Under the pieces are notes generated by a model, which made no database searches, was not told the origin of the DNA, and saw nothing but the letters and a program-made list of their open reading frames with translations. This document shows positions 50,493-61,840 of a stretch of 64,000 nucleotides of DNA, piece by piece. The first letter of the stretch is position 1, and each line of letters begins with the position of its first letter. Position numbers and translations under genes: made by a program. The stretch is taken from the NCBI GenBank assembly GCA_963691655.1, contig OY829326.1:24664878-24728877 (forward strand), written 5' to 3'. The DNA is from Toxonevra muliebris (lineage: Eukaryota > Arthropoda > Insecta > Diptera > Pallopteridae).

Positions 50493-53400
50493 TGACAGTA
50501 TAAAACGTCTTCTCCCCTATAGAAAAGGTGTCTCCGACAGTATAAAACGTCTTCTCCCCTATAGAAAAGGTGTCTCCGACAGTATAAAACGTCTTCTCTC
50601 CTATAGAAAAGGTGTCTCCGACAGTATAAAACACCTTCTCCCCTATAGAAAAGGTGTCTCCGACAGTATAAAACGTCTTCTCCCCTATAGAAAAGGTGTC
50701 TCCGACAGTATAGAACGTCTTCTCCCCTATAGAAAAGGTGTCTCCGACAGTATAAAATGTCTTCTCCCCTATAGAAAAGGTGTCTGCGACAGTATAGAAC
50801 GTCTTCTCCCCTATAGAAAAGGTGTCTCCGACAGTATAAAACGTCTTCTCCCCTATAGAAAAGGTGTCTCCGACAGTATAAAACGTCTTCTCTCCTATAG
50901 AAAAGGGGTCTCCGACAGTATAAAACACCTTCTCCCCTATAGAAAAGGTGTCTCCGACAGTATAAAACACCTTCTCCCCTATAGAAAAGGTGTCTGCGAC
51001 AGTATAGAACGTCTTCTCCCCTATAGAAAAGGTGTCTCCGACAGTATAAAACGTCTTCTCCCCTATAGAAAAGGTGTCTCCGACAGTATAAAACGTCTTC
51101 TCCCCTATAGAAAAGGTGTCTCCGACAGTATAAAACACCTTCTCCCCTATAGAAAAGGTGTCTCCGACAGTATAAAACGTCTTCTCCCCTATAGAAAAGG
51201 TGTGTCCGACAGTATAAAACACCTTCTCCCCTATAGAAAAGGTGTCTGCGACAGTATAGAACGTCTTCTCCCCTATAGAAAAGGTGTCTCCGACAGTATA
51301 AAACGTCTTCTCCCCTATAGAAAAGGTGTCTGCGACAGTATAGAACGTCTTCTCCCCTATAGAAAAGGTGTCTCCGACAGTATAAAACGTCTTCTCTCCT
51401 ATAGAAAAGGTGTCTGCGACAGTATAGAACGTCTTCTCCCCTATAGAAAAGGTGTCTCCGACAGTATAAAACACCTTCTCCCCTATAGAAAAGGTGTCTG
51501 CGACAGTATAGAACGTCTTCTCCCCTATAGAAAAGGTGTCTCCGACAGTATAAAACGTCTTCTCTCCTATAGAAAAGGTGTCTGCGACAGTATAGAACGT
51601 CTTCTCCCCTATAGAAAAGGTGTCTCCGACAGTATAAAACACCTTCTCCCCTATAGAAAAGGTGTCTGCGACAGTATAGAACGTCTTCTCCCCTATAGAA
51701 AAGGTGTCTCCGACAGTATAAAACACCTTCTCCCCAATAGAAAAGGTGTCTGCGACAGTATAGAACGTCTTCTCCCCTATAGAAAAGGTGTCTCCGACAG
51801 TATAAAACACCTTCTCCCCTATAGAAAAGGTGTCTCCGACAGTATAAAACACCTTCTCCCCTATAGAAAAGGTGTCTCCGACAGTATAAAACGTCTTCTC
51901 CCCTATAGAAAAGGTGTCTGCGACAGTATAGAACGTCTTCTCCCCTATAGAAGAGGTGTCTCCGACAGTATAAAACACCTTCTCCCCTATAGAAAAGGTG
52001 TCTCCGACAGTATAAAACACCTTCTCCCCTATAGAAAAGGTGTCTGCGACAGTATAGAACGTCTTCTCCCCTATAGAAAAGGTGTCTCCGACAGTATAAA
52101 ACGTCTTCTCTCCTATAGAAAAGGTGTCTGCGACAGTATAGAACGTCTTCTCCACTATAGAAAAGGTGTCTCCGACAGTATAAAACACCTTCTCCCCTAT
52201 AGAAAAGGTGTCTGCGACAGTATAGAACGTCTTCTCCCCTATAGAAAAGGTGTCTCCGACAGTATAAAACACCTTCTCCCCTATAGAAAAGGTGTCTCCG
52301 ACAGTATAAAACGTCTTCTCCCCTATAGAAAAGGTGTCTGCGACAGTATAGAACGTCTTCTCCCCTATAGAAAAGGTGTCTCCGACAGTATAAAACGTCT
52401 TCTCTCCTATAGAAAAGGTGTCTGCGACAGTATAGAACGTCTTCTCCCCTATAGAAAAGGTGTCTCCGACAGTATAAAACACCTTCTCCCCTATAGAAAA
52501 GGTGTCTCCGACAGTATAAAACGTCTTCTCCCCTATAGAAAAGGTGTCTCTGACAGTATAAAACGTCTTCTCCCCTATAGAAAAGGTGTCTCCGACAGTA
52601 TAAAACGTCTTCTCTCCTATAGAAAAGGGGTCTCCGACAGTATAAAACACCTTCTCCCCTATAGAAAAGGTGTCTCCGACAGTATAAAACGTCTTCTCCC
52701 CTATAGAAAAGGTGTCTCCGACAGTATAGAACGTCTTCTCCCCTATAGAAAAGGTGTCTCCGACAGTATAAAATGTCTTCTCCCCTATAGAAAAGGTGTC
52801 TGCGACAGTATAGAACGTCTTCTCCCCTATAGAAAAGGTGTCTCCGACAGTATAAAACACCTTCTCCCCTATAGAAAAGGTGTCTGCGACAGTATAGAAC
52901 GTCTTCTCCCCTATAGAAAAGGTGTCTCCGACAGTATAAAACGTCTTCTCCCCTATAGAAAAGGTGTCTCCGACAGTATAAAACGTCTTCTCCCCTATAG
53001 AAAAGGTGTCTCCGACAGTATAAAACACCTTCTCCCCTATAGAAAAGGTGTCTCCGACAGTATAAAACGTCTTCTCCCCTATAGAAAAGGTGTCTGCGAC
53101 AGTATAGAACGTCTTCTCCCCTATAGAAAAGGTGTCTCCGACAGTATAAAACACCTTCTCCCCTATAGAAAAGGTGTCTGCGACAGTATAGAACGTCTTC
53201 TCCCCTATAGAAAAGGTGTCTCCGACAGTATAAAACACCTTCTCCCCTATAGAAAAGGTGTCTGCGACAGTATAGAACGTCTTCTCCCCTATAGAAAAGG
53301 TGTCTCCGACAGTATAAAACGTCTTCTCCCCTATAGAAAAGGTGTCTCCGACAGTATAAAACACCTTCTCCCCTATAGAAAAGGTGTCTCCGACAGTATA

Positions 53401-56400
53401 AAACACCTTCTCCCCTATAGAAAAGGTGTCTCCGACAGTATAAAACGTCTTCTCCCCTATAGAAAAGGTGTCTGCGACAGTATAGAACGTCTTCTCCCCT
53501 ATAGAAGAGGTGTCTCCGACAGTATAAAACACCTTCTCCCCTATAGAAAAGGTGTCTCCGACAGTATAAAACACCTTCTCCCCTATAGAAAAGGTGTCTC
53601 CGACAGTATAAAACACCTTCTCCCCTATAGAAAAGGTGTCTCCGACAGTATAAAACGTCTTCTCCCCTATAGAAAAGGTGTCTCCGACAGTATAAAACGT
53701 CTTCTCCCCTATAGAAAAGGTGTCTCCGACAGTATAAAACACCTTCTCCCCTATAGAAAAGGTGTCTCCGACAGTATAAAACGTCTTCTCCCCTATAGAA
53801 AAGGTGTCTCTGACAGTATAAAACGTCTTCTCCCCTATAGAAAAGGTGTCTCCGACAGTATAAAACGTCTTCTCCCCTATAGAAAAGGTGTCTCCGACAG
53901 TATAAAACGTCTTCTCTCCTATAGAAAAGGTGTCTCCGACAGTATAAAACACCTTCTCCCCTATAGAAAAGGTGTCTCCGACAGTATAAAACGTCTTCTC
54001 CCCTATAGAAAAGGTGTCTCCGACAGTATAGAACGTCTTCTCCCCTATAGAAAAGGTGTCTCCGACAGTATAAAATGTCTTCTCCCCTATAGAAAAGGTG
54101 TCTGCGACAGTATAGAACGTCTTCTCCCCTATAGAAAAGGTGTCTCCGACAGTATAAAACGTCTTCTCCCCTATAGAAAAGGTGTCTCCGACAGTATAAA
54201 ACGTCTTCTCTCCTATAGAAAAGGGGTCTCTGACAGTATAAAACGTCTTCTCCCCTATAGAAAAGGTGTCTCCGACAGTATAAAACGTCTTCTCCCCTAT
54301 AGAAAAGGTGTCTCCGACAGTATAAAACGTCTTCTCTCCTATAGAAAAGGTGTCTCCGACAGTATAAAACACCTTCTCCCCTATAGAAAAGGTGTCTCCG
54401 ACAGTATAAAACGTCTTCTCCCCTATAGAAAAGGTGTCTCCGACAGTATAGAACGTCTTCTCCCCTATAGAAAAGGTGTCTCCGACAGTATAAAATGTCT
54501 TCTCCCCTATAGAAAAGGTGTCTGCGACAGTATAGAACGTCTTCTCCCCTATAGAAAAGGTGTCTCCGACAGTATAAAACGTCTTCTCCCCTATAGAAAA
54601 GGTGTCTCCGACAGTATAAAACGTCTTCTCTCCTATAGAAAAGGGGTCTCCGACAGTATAAAACACCTTCTCCCCTATAGAAAAGGTGTCTCCGACAGTA
54701 TAAAACACCTTCTCCCCTATAGAAAAGGTGTCTGCGACAGTATAGAACGTCTTCTCCCCTATAGAAAAGGTGTCTCCGACAGTATAAAACGTCTTCTCCC
54801 CTATAGAAAAGGTGTCTCCGACAGTATAAAACGTCTTCTCCCCTATAGAAAAGGTGTCTCCGACAGTATAAAACACCTTCTCCCCTATAGAAAAGGTGTC
54901 TCCGACAGTATAAAACGTCTTCTCCCCTATAGAAAAGGTGTGTCCGACAGTATAAAACACCTTCTCCCCTATAGAAAAGGTGTCTGCGACAGTATAGAAC
55001 GTCTTCTCCCCTATAGAAAAGGTGTCTCCGACAGTATAAAACGTCTTCTCCCCTATAGAAAAGGTGTCTGCGACAGTATAGAACGTCTTCTCCCCTATAG
55101 AAAAGGTGTCTCCGACAGTATAAAACGTCTTCTCTCCTATAGAAAAGGTGTCTGCGACAGTATAGAACGTCTTCTCCCCTATAGAAAAGGTGTCTCCGAC
55201 AGTATAAAACACCTTCTCCCCTATAGAAAAGGTGTCTGCGACAGTATAGAACGTCTTCTCCCCTATAGAAAAGGTGTCTCCGACAGTATAAAACGTCTTC
55301 TCTCCTATAGAAAAGGTGTCTGCGACAGTATAGAACGTCTTCTCCCCTATAGAAAAGGTGTCTCCGACAATATAAAACACCTTCTCCCCTATAGAAAAGG
55401 TGTCTGCGACAGTATAGAACGTCTTCTCCCCTATAGAAAAGGTGTCTCCGACAGTATAAAACACCTTCTCCCCTATAGAAAAGGTGTCTGCGACAGTATA
55501 GAACGTCTTCTCCCCTATAGAAAAGGTGTCTCCGACAGTATAAAACACCTTCTCCCCTATAGAAAAGGTGTCTCCGACAGTATAAAACACCTTCTCCCCT
55601 ATAGAAAAGGTGTCTCCGACAGTATAAAACGTCTTCTCCCCTATAGAAAAGGTGTCTGCGACAGTATAGAACGTCTTCTCCCCTATAGAAGAGGTGTCTC
55701 CGACAGTATAAAACACCTTCTCCCCTATAGAAAAGGTGTCTCCGACAGTATAAAACACCTTCTCCCCTATAGAAAAGGTGTCTCCGACAGTATAAAACAC
55801 CTTCTCCCCTATAGAAAAGGTGTCTGCGACAGTATAGAACGTCTTCTCCCCTATAGAAAAGGTGTCTCCGACAGTATAAAACGTCTTCTCTCCTATAGAA
55901 AAGGTGTCTGCGACAGTATAGAACGTCTTCTCCCCTATAGAAAAGGTGTCTCCGACAGTATAAAACACCTTCTCCCCTATAGAAAAGGTGTCTGCGACAG
56001 TATAGAACGTCTTCTCCCCTATAGAAAAGGTGTCTCCGACAGTATAAAACACCTTCTCCCCTATAGAAAAGGTGTCTCCGACAGTATAAAACGTCTTCTC
56101 CCCTATAGAAAAGGTGTCTGCGACAGTATAGAACGTCTTCTCCCCTATAGAAAAGGTGTCTCCGACAGTATAAAACGTCTTCTCTCCTATAGAAAAGGTG
56201 TCTGCGACAGTATAGAACGTCTTCTCCCCTATAGAAAAGGTGTCTCCGACAGTATAAAACACCTTCTCCCCTATAGAAAAGGTGTCTCCGACAGTATAAA
56301 ACGTCTTCTCCCCTATAGAAAAGGTGTCTCTGACAGTATAAAACGTCTTCTCCCCTATAGAAAAGGTGTCTCCGACAGTATAAAACGTCTTCTCTCCTAT

Positions 56401-57420
56401 AGAAAAGGGGTCTCCGACAGTATAAAACACCTTCTCCCCTATAGAAAAGGTGTCTCCGACAGTATAAAACGTCTTCTCCCCTATAGAAAAGGTGTCTCCG
56501 ACAGTATAGAACGTCTTCTCCCCTATAGAAAAGGTGTCTCCGACAGTATAAAATGTCTTCTCCCCTATAGAAAAGGTGTCTGCGACAGTATAGAACGTCT
56601 TCTCCCCTATAGAAAAGGTGTCTCCGACAGTATAAAACACCTTCTCCCCTATAGAAAAGGTGTCTGCGACAGTATAGAACGTCTTCTCCCCTATAGAAAA
56701 GGTGTCTCCGACAGTATAAAACGTCTTCTCCCCTATAGAAAAGGTGTCTCCGACAGTATAAAACGTCTTCTCCCCTATAGAAAAGGTGTCTCCGACAGTA
56801 TAAAACACCTTCTCCCCTATAGAAAAGGTGTCTCCGACAGTATAAAACGTCTTCTCTCCTATAGAAAAGGTGTCTGCGACAGTATAGAACGTCTTCTCCC
56901 CTATAGAAAAGGTGTCTCCGACAGTATAAAACACCTTCTCCCCTATAGAAAAGGTGTCTGCGACAGTATAGAACGTCTTCTCCCCTATAGAAAAGGTGTC
57001 TCCGACAGTATAAAACACCTTCTCCCCTATAGAAAAGGTGTCTGCGACAGTATAGAACGTCTTCTCCCCTATAGAAAAGGTGTCTCCGACAGTATAAAAC
57101 GTCTTCTCCCCTATAGAAAAGGTGTCTCCGACAGTATAAAACACCTTCTCCCCTATAGAAAAGGTGTGTCCGACAGTATAAAACACCTTCTCCCCTATAG
57201 AAAAGGTGTCTCCGACAGTATAAAACGTCTTCTCCCCTATAGAAAAGGTGTCTGCGACAGTATAGAACGTCTTCTCCCCTATAGAAGAGGTGTCTCCGAC
57301 AGTATAAAACACCTTCTCCCCTATAGAAAAGGTGTCTCCGACAGTATAAAACACCTTCTCCCCTATAGAAAAGGTGTCTCCGACAGTATAAAACACCTTC
57401 TCCCCTATAGAAAAGGTGTC
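50493..57420. repeat. Block duplication, offset 89-90 units (3,738-3,780 bp)
   Basis: About 50,493-53,640 and 54,231-57,420 share variant order. The offset changes from 3,738 to 3,780 bp partway, a one-unit difference. The rare TGTGTCCGAC unit at 51,201 recurs at 54,939. Private substitutions (CCAATAG near 51,735 and CCACTATAG near 52,152) are in the first copy only. Confidence 0.8.
53811..54650. repeat. Perfect 420-bp (10-unit) tandem duplication
   Basis: 53,811-54,230 and 54,231-54,650 appear identical over ten units. The unit at the junction combines the GGGGTC of the block's last unit with the TCTGAC of its first unit. I saw this hybrid combination only here. Confidence 0.88.
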
Positions 57421-60400
57421 TGCGACAGTATAGAACGTCTTCTCCCCTATAGAAAAGGTGTCTCCGACAGTATAAAACGTCTTCTCTCCTATAGAAAAGG
57501 TGTCTGCGACAGTATAGAACGTCTTCTCCCCTATAGAAAAGGTGTCTCCGACAGTATAAAACACCTTCTCCCCTATAGAAAAGGTGTCTGCGACAGTATA
57601 GAACGTCTTCTCCCCTATAGAAAAGGTGTCTCCGACAGTATAAAACGTCTTCTCTCCTATAGAAAAGGTGTCTGCGACAGTATAGAACGTCTTCTCCCCT
57701 ATAGAAAAGGTGTCTCCGACAGTATAAAACACCTTCTCCCCTATAGAAAAGGTGTCTGCGACAGTATAGAACGTCTTCTCCCCTATAGAAAAGGTGTCTC
57801 CGACAGTATAAAACACCTTCTCCCCTATAGAAAAGGTGTCTCCGACAGTATAAAACACCTTCTCCCCTATAGAAAAGGTGTCTCCGACAGTATAGAACGT
57901 CTTCTCCCCTATAGAAAAGGTGTCTCCGACAGTATAAAACGTCTTCTCCCCTATAGAAAAGGTGTCTCCGACAGTATAAAACACCTTCTCCCCTATAGAA
58001 AAGGTGTCTCCGACAGTATAAAACACCTTCTCCCCTATAGAAAAGGTGTCTCCGACAGTATAAAACGTCTTCTCCCCTATAGAAAAGGTGTCTGCGACAG
58101 TATAGAACGTCTTCTCCCCTATAGAAGAGGTGTCTCCGACAGTATAAAACACCTTCTCCCCTATAGAAAAGGTGTCTCCGACAGTATAAAATGTCTTCTC
58201 CCCTATAGAAAAGGTGTCTCCGACAGTATAAAACGTCTTCTCCCCTATAGAAAAGGTGTCTGCGACAGTATAAAACGTCTTCTCCCCTATAGAAAAGGTG
58301 TCTCCGACAGTATAAAACACCTTCTCCCCTATAGAAAAGGTGTCTGCGACAGTATAGAACGTCTTCTCCCCTATAGAAAAGGTGTCTCCGACAGTATAAA
58401 ACACCTTCTCCCCTATAGAAAAGGTGTCTGCGACAGTATAGAACGTCTTCTCCCCTATAGAAAAGGTGTCTCCGACAGTATAAAACACCTTCTCCCCTAT
58501 AGAAAAGGTGTCTGCGACAGTATAGAACGTCTTCTCCCCTATAGAAAAGGTGTCTCCGACAGTATAAAACGTCTTCTCTCCTATAGAAAAGGTGTCTGCG
58601 ACAGTATAGAACGTCTTCTCCCCTATAGAAAAGGTGTCTCCGACAGTATAAAACACCTTCTCCCCTATAGAAAAGGTGTCTGCGACAGTATAGAACGTCT
58701 TCTCCCCTATAGAAAAGGTGTCTCCGACAGTATAAAACACCTTCTCCCCTATAGAAAAGGTGTCTGCGACAGTATAGAACGTCTTCTCCCCTATAGAAAA
58801 GGTGTCTCCGACAGTATAAAACGTCTTCTCTCCTATAGAAAAGGTGTCTGCGACAGTATAGAACGTCTTCTCCCCTATAGAAAAGGTGTCTCCGACAGTA
58901 TAAAACACCTTCTCCCCTATAGAAGAGGTGTCTCCGACAGTATAGAACGTCTTCTCCCCTATAGAAAAGGTGTCTCCGACAGTATAAAACGTCTTCTCCC
59001 CTATAGAAAAGGTGTCTCCGACAGTATAAAACACCTTCTCCCCTATAGAAAAGGTGTCTCCGACAGTATAAAACACCTTCTCCCCTATAGAAAAGGTGTC
59101 TCCGACAGTATAAAACGTCTTCTCCCCTATAGAAAAGGTGTCTGCGACAGTATAGAACGTCTTCTCCCCTATAGAAGAGGTGTCTCCGACAGTATAAAAC
59201 ACCTTCTCCCCTATAGAAAAGGTGTCTGCGACAGTATAGAACGTCTTCTCCCCTATAGAAAAGGTGTCTCCGACAGTATAAAACACCTTCTCCCCTATAG
59301 AAAAGGTGTCTGCGACAGTATAGAACGTCTTCTCCCCTATAGAAAAGGTGTCTCCGACAGTATAAAACACCTTCTCCCCTATAGAAAAGGTGTCTGCGAC
59401 AGTATAGAACGTCTTCTCCCCTATAGAAAAGGTGTCTCCGACAGTATAAAACGTCTTCTCTCCTATAGAAAAGGTGTCTGCGACAGTATAGAACGTCTTC
59501 TCCCCTATAGAAAAGGTGTCTCCGACAGTATAAAACACCTTCTCCCCTATAGAAAAGGTGTCTGCGACAGTATAGAACGTCTTCTCCCCTATAGAAAAGG
59601 TGTCTCCGACAGTATAAAACGTCTTCTCCCCTATAGAAAAGGTGTCTCCGACAGTATAAAACACCTTCTCCCCTATAGAAAAGGTGTCTCCGACAGTATA
59701 AAATGTCTTCTCCCCTATAGAAAAGGTGTCTCCGACAGTATAAAACGTCTTCTCTCCTATAGAAAAGGTGTCTGCGACAGTATAGAACGTCTTCTCCCCT
59801 ATAGAAAAGGTGTCTCCGACAGTATAAAACACCTTCTCCCCTATAGAAAAGGTGTCTGCGACAGTATAGAACGTCTTCTCCCCTATAGAAAAGGTGTCTC
59901 CGACAGTATAAAACGTCTTCTCTCCTATAGAAAAGGTGTCTGCGACAGTATAGAACGTCTTCTCCCCTATAGAAAAGGTGTCTCCGACAGTATAAAACAC
60001 CTTCTCCCCTATAGAAAAGGTGTCTGCGACAGTATAGAACGTCTTCTCCCCTATAGAAAAGGTGTCTCCGACAGTATAAAACACCTTCTCCCCTATAGAA
60101 AAGGTGTCTGCGACAGTATAGAACGTCTTCTCCCCTATAGAAAAGGTGTCTCCGACAGTATAAAACGTCTTCTCCCCTATAGAAAAGGTGTCTCCGACAG
60201 TATAAAACACCTTCTCCCCTATAGAAAAGGTGTCTCCGACAGTATAAAACACCTTCTCCCCTATAGAAAAGGTGTCTCCGACAGTATAAAACGTCTTCTC
60301 CCCTATAGAAAAGGTGTCTGCGACAGTATAAAACACCTTCTCCCCTATAGAAAAGGTGTCTCCGACAGTATAAAACGTCTTCTCCCCTATAGAAAAGGTG

Positions 60401-61820
60401 TCTGCGACAGTATAGAACGTCTTCTCCCCTATAGAAGAGGTGTCTCCGACAGTATAAAACGTCTTCTCTCCTATAGAAAAGGTGTCTGCGACAGTATAGA
60501 ACGTCTTCTCCCCTATAGAAAAGGTGTCTCCGACAGTATAAAACACCTTCTCCCCTATAGAAAAGGTGTCTGCGACAGTATAGAACGTCTTCTCCCCTAT
60601 AGAAAAGGTGTCTCCGACAGTATAAAACGTCTTCTCTCCTATAGAAAAGGTGTCTGCGACAGTATAGAACGTCTTCTCCCCTATAGAAAAGGTGTCTCCG
60701 ACAGTATAAAACACCTTCTCCCCTATAGAAAAGGTGTCTCCGACAGTATAAAACACCTTCTCCCCTATAGAAAAGGTGTCTCCGACAGTATAGAACGTCT
60801 TCTCCCCTATAGAAAAGGTGTCTCCGACAGTATAAAACGTCTTCTCCCCTATAGAAAAGGTGTCTCCGACAGTATAAAACACCTTCTCCCCTATAGAAAA
60901 GGTGTCTCCGACAGTATAAAACACCTTCTCCCCTATAGAAAAGGTGTCTCCGACAGTATAAAACGTCTTCTCCCCTATAGAAAAGGTGTCTGCGACAGTA
61001 TAGAACGTCTTCTCCCCTATAGAAAAGGTGTCTCCGACAGTATAAAACGTCTTCTCTCCTATAGAAAAGGTGTCTGCGACAGTATAGAACGTCTTCTCCC
61101 CTATAGAAAAGGTGTCTCCGACAGTATAAAACACCTTCTCCCCTATAGAAAAGGTGTCTGCGACAGTATAGAACGTCTTCTCCCCTATAGAAAAGGTGTC
61201 TCCGACAGTATAAAACACCTTCTCCCCTATAGAAAAGGTGTCTGCGACAGTATAGAACGTCTTCTCCCCTATAGAAAAGGTGTCTCCGACAGTATAAAAC
61301 GTCTTCTCTCCTATAGAAAAGGTGTCTGCGACAGTATAGAACGTCTTCTCCCCTATAGAAAAGGTGTCTCCGACAGTATAAAACACCTTCTCCCCTATAG
61401 AAGAGGTGTCTCCGACAGTATAGAACGTCTTCTCCCCTATAGAAAAGGTGTCTCCGACAGTATAAAACGTCTTCTCCCCTATAGAAAAGGTGTCTCCGAC
61501 AGTATAAAACGTCTTCTCCCCTATAGAAAAGGTGTCTGCGACAGTATAGAACGTCTTCTCCCCTATAGAAGAGGTGTCTCCGACAGTATAAAACACCTTC
61601 TCCCCTATAGAAAAGGTGTCTCCGACAGTATAAAATGTCTTCTCCCCTATAGAAAAGGTGTCTCCGACAGTATAAAACGTCTTCTCCCCTATAGAAAAGG
61701 TGTCTGCGACAGTATAAAACACCTTCTCCCCTATAGAAGAGGTGTCTCCGACAGTATAAAACGTCTTCTCCCCTATAGAAAAGGTGTCTCCGACAGTATA
61801 AAACACCTTCTCCCCTATAG

Positions 61821-61840
61821 AAAAGGTGTCTCAGTATAAA
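61821..61840. repeat. 38-bp unit, 4-bp deletion
   Basis: GTCTCAGTATA replaces GTCTCCGACAGTATA. The four-base loss shifts both open frames and ends the longest frameshift-free stretch of the array. Confidence 0.88.

Noticed and set aside
48133..61806. A 4,557-codon minus-strand open frame as a giant repetitive protein gene
   Set aside because: It starts at GTG, is pure 42-bp satellite, varies without synonymous bias, is equally open on the other strand, and is bounded only by indel units.
51202..61839. A 3,545-codon plus-strand open frame as a gene
   Set aside because: The start is a GTG created by one TGTGTCC variant. The stop-free frame actually extends further left, so the start has no meaning, and it mirrors the minus-strand frame.
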